The translations under genes and the position numbers were made by a program. DNA of 48,624 nucleotides from NCBI GenBank assembly GCA_028821775.1, contig JAPKFB010000034.1:1-48624 (forward strand), read 5' to 3'. How positions within the stretch are numbered: the stretch's first letter is position 1; each line of letters starts with the position of its first letter. Shown piece by piece: positions 44,816 through 48,624 of this stretch. Source of the stretch: Roseibacillus sp. (GTDB lineage Bacteria > Verrucomicrobiota > Verrucomicrobiia > Verrucomicrobiales > Akkermansiaceae). A model generated the notes under the pieces. The model saw only the letters and a program-made list of their open reading frames with translations, did no database searches and had not been told where the DNA came from.

Positions 44816-45801
44816 TCGTTCTCGACGGGAGAGGATCCTTCCTCGCTTTCCGGATGGTAAAGGCTGGCCAGTTGGCGCGCGAGGTGCTCCAAGGCGAGGT
44901 AGTAGCGGTCCATCTCCATGTCCTCCTTGTTCGCTCTGAGCGCGAATAGCTTTGCTTCGAGCGCGTCTCGCTCCTTGCGGATCTCGGGGGGGAGCGCCTT
45001 GTCGGCTTCGCTGGGCACCAAGTGGAATTGGTGAGCGCGCAATCCGTCGGCCTCCGCATCGTCCTTCGCCTTCTTCACGGCACGGACACCTCGAAACCAT
45101 TTGGCTGGAGTCCCAAATCCGTCGCCGTTGTCGTCCACCAACGATTGCTCCGTCGCGATGCGTCCCTCCTTCTCGTAAAACTCCTCCACGCCCTTGGTGG
45201 CGGCAAGAAAGGCCTCCAAGAGCGAGGTCGCTCCGTCTCGATCAAGATCAGACTCGGGAGCATTGATGGACTTCGCGAGAAATTCCCCGAATCGTGCGTA
45301 GGAATCTTCCGAACCGCTCTTGGTGCCAGTCATCACGACGCGCCCAGGTTTGGTCAATTTCTTGATGAATGGGGCACTCGAGGATGAGCAATTGATGATC
45401 GCTACCGGGCGCGCGCTCTCCTTGAGCCAGTCACTGAGTTGCACGGCACTGAGGTCCTTGCCTCGGAGATTGAATTTTGCAGTGCGTCCGTCGAAGGTGC
45501 CATGGCCCAGGAGGACGATCCAAAGCGGACCCGAGCCCTCCATTCCGGCCTCCGCGATGCTCGTTTCCAGGGTCTTGAAATCGCTACCGCTGCCGTCCTC
45601 CCGACCGATCACGGTGAGCTTGGCCTCCCCCTTCCTTCCCGCCCTCTCCCACGCCTGGGCCGCCGATGCAAAGGCCTTGCCGTATTCTTCGGTTCCGGGT
45701 GCTCCGAGAACGATGATGAGATCGGCGGACGGTCCGGTCCACCCTGCGGCCGTTCCCAGCGCGGCCGCGATCATTCCCACGATGGTGTGCCTTATTTTCA
45801 T
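44797..45801 (-). CDS. exported caspase-like (clan CD) protein
   Basis: A 334-residue protein with a signal peptide (about 1-20). The core has the alpha/beta layout of clan CD proteases: LIIVLGAPGTEEYG, WIVLLGHGTFDG with the presumed catalytic His100, and VAIINCSSSSAPFI with the presumed Cys138 after a hydrophobic strand; then VVMTGTKSGSED and GEFLAKSI as in legumain/gingipain-like members. Two EF-hand-like loops (DLDRDG 185-190, DDNGDGFG 223-230) suggest calcium binding. The C-terminus is helical. The start shares its A with the stop of the VWA/GATase-like gene (TGATG), so the genes are translationally coupled. Substrate unknown. Confidence 0.7.
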   Translation of the reverse strand: MKIRHTIVGMIAAALGTAAGWTGPSADLIIVLGAPGTEEYGKAFASAAQAWERAGRKGEAKLTVIGREDGSGSDFKTLETSIAEAGMEGSGPLWIVLLGHGTFDGRTAKFNLRGKDLSAVQLSDWLKESARPVAIINCSSSSAPFIKKLTKPGRVVMTGTKSGSEDSYARFGEFLAKSINAPESDLDRDGATSLLEAFLAATKGVEEFYEKEGRIATEQSLVDDNGDGFGTPAKWFRGVRAVKKAKDDAEADGLRAHQFHLVPSEADKALPPEIRKERDALEAKLFALRANKEDMEMDRYYLALEHLARQLASLYHPESEEGSSPVENDQGQSP

Positions 45802-48122
45802 CACGCCATTCCCGATCGCCTTCGCAAGATCCATTCGCCCGCAAAACAGCCCAGGACCAGGAGAAAGACTGGTGGGGTATGCCACAGGGAGCGCGACCAG
45901 GTTCGTGTTTCGGGTGCTTCCATCGAGGGGAGTCGCTCCGCGAAACTTTCCAGGTCCCGGGCCTCCAGCAATTCTCCACCAGTCGCCGCCGCGATGGACT
46001 CGAGCAACGCTCGATTTGGTGCGAGCCGCTTGAACTCGTCCGCCGCCCCGTTGGGCGCCCAACCATCCTCCGCTTCTCCGATTTTCCGGTCGCTCGCGTC
46101 GACGGCCTTCGCGCTGACCACGGTAGGCCCGGGGCCCTCTGGGACGAAGGTGACTTCAAACGCGCCCGCTTCGGTGTCCGATGGCGTCGCTGCCAACTCG
46201 ATGGGCTCGGCCTCGCCGCTCTTCACCGAAATCACGACGCGCGCATCAGCCATCGGTTCGTAGGATTCGTTCCCCACGTTCACCTTGGCCCGGACGGCGC
46301 CGTCTCCGGAAGCCACCAACTCCAGGGCAACCCGTTTGGGGACATCCGCGATCAACCACCGCACAATCTGTCGCCAGGCTTTCTCCATGTCAGGCCTGTT
46401 CTCCGGAACGCGAAATCCCCATCGCCAGAAATCTCCCAGCATCATGGCTCCCACGCGGCCTTCGCCAAATCGTTGCACTGCCAGAGCGGGACGCTTGATG
46501 CCGCCGTCCTCGACCTGCGCCAAGACCGTCGCGCCTGGCTTGATGGCAGTGACTCGGTTCAAGGTCATGAAGGGCGACATGGCCGCCACGCGATCCTCTT
46601 CCTCCTTTTCGGTTTCTCGGAGCCGGATCCAAGGTTCCAACCATCCATCGCGGGTCAGATTGAGCTTGAGGGATTTGCCGGGCGCTTTGTCACTTGGTCC
46701 TCCGAGGTAGACCGGCAGCATTTTTCCGATCGGGGTCTTCTGGTAGCTGCCGTGTCCGAAGCTCTCCGCTCCGCCCAGCATGAGAAGACTCCCACCGCGT
46801 CGCCTGACGAACTGATCAATCAAATCCATCTGATCAATTGTGAAGAAGGACCGCTCCAAGTCATCGAAGATGATGGCGTGGTACTCGAAGAGATCCTTCG
46901 CCTCCCGGGGGAAGCCGGCTGAGAGTTCGCGATCATCGCGGGTATTGAGGCGCACCAGGACGGGTTGATCAAAGTCGGCTGAATCGTCATCGGGATTGAA
47001 GCCCCGGAAGAGAGGATTGGCGTTTTCTCCGGCCCGGCCCCGCCATTGAAACTTGGGTTCCCGCCTCGCGACTCGGATCAGTCCGACCAGCTCCACTTCG
47101 GTGTCTTCTTCCAGGGATCGATTCAGAAACTTGTATTCCCAATTCGGTCGACCGGAAACGTAGAGAACGCGAAAGGGGCCGCCACCCCGGTTTACCGTCA
47201 CCAGGCGAGAATTGTTGGCGTCGGTCGCCTCCTCGCCCTCCTCACTGGAGACTTCGATGCGATAGAACTGCACCCCGCTCTTGGTGGGGCGATGAAGAAA
47301 GCGTACCGATTGCACTTCGGAATCTGTCTCAGGGGAAAATTCCTGCGCGGCAATCTCCTTGCCCGCCCCATCCAGGAGGCGGACCTTCACGGGCTTCCCG
47401 CCATAGCCTTGTGCCACAAAGTCGGCCCTAATCGTCAGAGGGGCATCCTCGAATGAGGATTGGGACACGATCGCATTGGTGAGGCCGAGGTCGCGTTCGG
47501 GGGCTTCCTTTCCAATCACCACCGGAAAGATCGGAGGCAATTCCTTGAGGGTTTCTTGATCGACTAGGTCGGTGGTATTGCCGTCAGTGAGCAAGATAAC
47601 GGCGGCTACGGGGCGGCCCGCGAAGCGTCGCGCGATACTTTTCAGGGACGTGCCAATCGCGGTCGATGTTCCTCCATAGTCGAGCGCATCAAATCCCCCC
47701 ACTCGGCGCAAGCGGGCATCAAGGGCGAAGCGTCGCAATTGAAATGTCTCTTCGATGGTGGCCAACCAGTCGGCTTGCTCTCCAGGGGAGGTGGCGAGCA
47801 GGGCCGAGAGTTCCTCTGCTCTCGTTTGTCTGGCGCCTCCCTCCTTGATCTGAAGGCCCACGCTGTTGTCCGCCACTACGGCCACGATGTTTGCTCCGGG
47901 CTCGACCTCTTCTCCAACCCACGCAGGTTCTGCCAGCGACACCGCGAGCAATCCTAGAGCCGCCAGCCGGAGAACGAGGGGGAACATCGCCTTGTGCCTG
48001 AGCCCGCGTCGGCGATACCCGACGATCGTCAGGAGTCCGCCAAGCAACGCCAAGCCCGCCCCGGTCCAAGCCCAAGCGCCGCCGGTGAAGACAATGGTTG
48101 CGGTTGGAAGTTCTGTCATCAT
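45801..48122 (-). CDS. membrane protein with VWA-like and GATase-like domains
   Basis: A 773-residue protein. Two N-terminal membrane helices (about 14-34 and 46-64) are followed by a VWA-like segment (NIVAVVADNSVGLQIKE, VAAVILLTDGNTTDL), beta-sandwich regions, and then a class-I glutamine-amidotransferase-like fold (FRVLYVSGRPNWEYKFLNRSL, YHAIIFDDLERSFFT, RRGGSLLMLGGAESFGHG, GRVGAMMLGDFWRW). A last membrane helix (about 749-765) ends in RRRSGMA. This order is typical of BatA/DUF58-linked membrane proteins in PVC and other bacteria; function is unknown. The start overlaps the preceding gene by ATGA, and its own stop is coupled to the caspase-like gene. Confidence 0.8.
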   Translation of the reverse strand: MMTELPTATIVFTGGAWAWTGAGLALLGGLLTIVGYRRRGLRHKAMFPLVLRLAALGLLAVSLAEPAWVGEEVEPGANIVAVVADNSVGLQIKEGGARQTRAEELSALLATSPGEQADWLATIEETFQLRRFALDARLRRVGGFDALDYGGTSTAIGTSLKSIARRFAGRPVAAVILLTDGNTTDLVDQETLKELPPIFPVVIGKEAPERDLGLTNAIVSQSSFEDAPLTIRADFVAQGYGGKPVKVRLLDGAGKEIAAQEFSPETDSEVQSVRFLHRPTKSGVQFYRIEVSSEEGEEATDANNSRLVTVNRGGGPFRVLYVSGRPNWEYKFLNRSLEEDTEVELVGLIRVARREPKFQWRGRAGENANPLFRGFNPDDDSADFDQPVLVRLNTRDDRELSAGFPREAKDLFEYHAIIFDDLERSFFTIDQMDLIDQFVRRRGGSLLMLGGAESFGHGSYQKTPIGKMLPVYLGGPSDKAPGKSLKLNLTRDGWLEPWIRLRETEKEEEDRVAAMSPFMTLNRVTAIKPGATVLAQVEDGGIKRPALAVQRFGEGRVGAMMLGDFWRWGFRVPENRPDMEKAWRQIVRWLIADVPKRVALELVASGDGAVRAKVNVGNESYEPMADARVVISVKSGEAEPIELAATPSDTEAGAFEVTFVPEGPGPTVVSAKAVDASDRKIGEAEDGWAPNGAADEFKRLAPNRALLESIAAATGGELLEARDLESFAERLPSMEAPETRTWSRSLWHTPPVFLLVLGCFAGEWILRRRSGMA

Positions 48123-48624
48123 TCGCCGCTGCCGAGACGTTCGTAGTATTCGCGCACCAGTTCCTCGAAGGCCCCGGGAACTGGATCGCGATCGAGGGGA
48201 AGCCGGGAGTCGGGTTTTTCGAGCTTGGAAATTTCTTCGTCGAGGCGCTCCTTCAATTCCGCGAGCGGAGTCATGATTTCTTCTTCCATCAATCCCCACT
48301 CGGGACCCTTGCCGTTGCGATTGAAGTCGCGGCGCATTTCGCGAGAGCGATCGCGTAAGCGGGCGACGTCCTCCTGAAGCTTCTGATCGTCCAGCATCTC
48401 TTCCACGTCGCGCAAGCGATCCGACCACTGGCGATATCCCTCACCATAAATTGGTGATTCAGGGCCGCCTTGAGCGGCAGATTCTTCGCCGCCCCAACCA
48501 TCGAAGAAGTTTCCTCCGCCTTGTCCGCCTCCTTGGCCCGGCTGCTGTCCCTCACCGGGTTGCTGCCCTTGACCGGGTTGCTCTCCTTGACCGGGTTGCT
48601 CTCCTTGACCGGGTTGCTCTCCTT
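48119..48624 (-). CDS. 5'-truncated (window edge) DUF4175-like protein with Gln/Gly/Pro repeats
   Basis: Only the C-terminal 168 codons are inside the window. The visible part begins with repeats of the hexapeptide GEQPGQ, passes a Gly-rich stretch (QGGGQGGGNFFDGW), and ends with an acidic, helical tail (EEMLDDQKLQEDVARLRDRS, MEEEIMTPLAELKERLDEE, YYERLGSGE). This low-complexity-plus-helix tail is common in the large DUF4175-type membrane proteins that precede VWA/GATase-like genes. The stop overlaps the start of that gene (ATGA). The family call depends on the missing 5' part. Confidence 0.6.
   Translation of the reverse strand, partial: GEQPGQGEQPGQGEQPGQGQQPGEGQQPGQGGGQGGGNFFDGWGGEESAAQGGPESPIYGEGYRQWSDRLRDVEEMLDDQKLQEDVARLRDRSREMRRDFNRNGKGPEWGLMEEEIMTPLAELKERLDEEISKLEKPDSRLPLDRDPVPGAFEELVREYYERLGSGE
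48537..48624. repeat. 18-bp tandem repeat inside the edge gene
   Basis: Units CCGGGTTGCTCTCCTTGA repeat in tandem: a degenerate copy at 48537-48554, one at 48555-48572 with changes, exact copies at 48573-48590 and 48591-48608, and a partial copy at 48609-48624 running off the window. Each unit encodes the hexapeptide GEQPGQ on the minus strand. Confidence 0.9.

Overview
The window reads as a chromosomal segment of a free-living member of the PVC superphylum, most probably a Verrucomicrobiota bacterium. No rRNA or marker gene is present, so this rests on gene content: Pirellula/Verrucomicrobium-type membrane dehydrogenase and heme-binding proteins, a DUF1592-DUF1552 pair, DUF1501 proteins, ThuA and DUF1080 proteins, three secreted sulfatases, several PQQ/BNR/lactonase propellers, and a BlaI-M56 regulatory pair. 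DNA is GC-rich and most products carry signal peptides. No tRNA, rRNA, CRISPR array or intact mobile element was seen.

Layout. 1-4.1 kb: an IS3 orfA stub, a FAM20/PI-kinase-like protein, a small lipoprotein, a lactonase-type propeller, a YchJ-like protein and a broken response-regulator domain. 4.1-8.6 kb: a membrane dehydrogenase and its cytochrome half as two adjacent genes, then two uncharacterised proteins. 8.9-15.8 kb: an SGNH hydrolase, a frameshifted Tat-leader gene, a very large BNR/sortilin-like propeller, a PepSY protein, a pseudogene with an in-frame stop, and a DUF1080 protein. 15.9-20.5 kb: a HEAT/'GPF' secreted protein, a PQQ-like propeller, two gene fragments and an SGNH-esterase fusion. 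20.6-31.1 kb: DUF1501, the DUF1592-DUF1552 pair and three sulfatases. 31.3-35.0 kb: an operon of a BlaI-type repressor, an M56 peptidase with C-terminal helical-hairpin repeats and a DPxxA-repeat exported protein, preceded by three palindromes spaced exactly 21 bp. 35.2-41.3 kb: a PlsC fragment, a short asparaginase, a ThuA protein, a sugar-dehydrogenase-like propeller and a five-heme PA14 cytochrome. 41.4-43.3 kb: a PEP-CTERM tail fragment, an epoxide-hydrolase-like enzyme, and a junction of IS3 orfB and Fis-type HTH remnants. 43.3-48.6 kb: an M50 protease, a BamE-like lipoprotein, and an overlapping three-gene operon (repeat-rich protein running off the window, VWA/GATase-like membrane protein, caspase-like protein).

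Working together: most genes suit extracellular or periplasmic breakdown of sulfated, acylated polysaccharides (sulfatases, esterases, DUF1080, ThuA) coupled to periplasmic oxidation through cytochromes and propeller dehydrogenases. The two most intriguing systems are the BlaI/M56/repeat-protein operon, whose sensor lacks the beta-lactam-binding domain, and the caspase-like/VWA operon. A second theme is decay: at least ten short fragments of once-larger genes lie in the gaps between intact genes.
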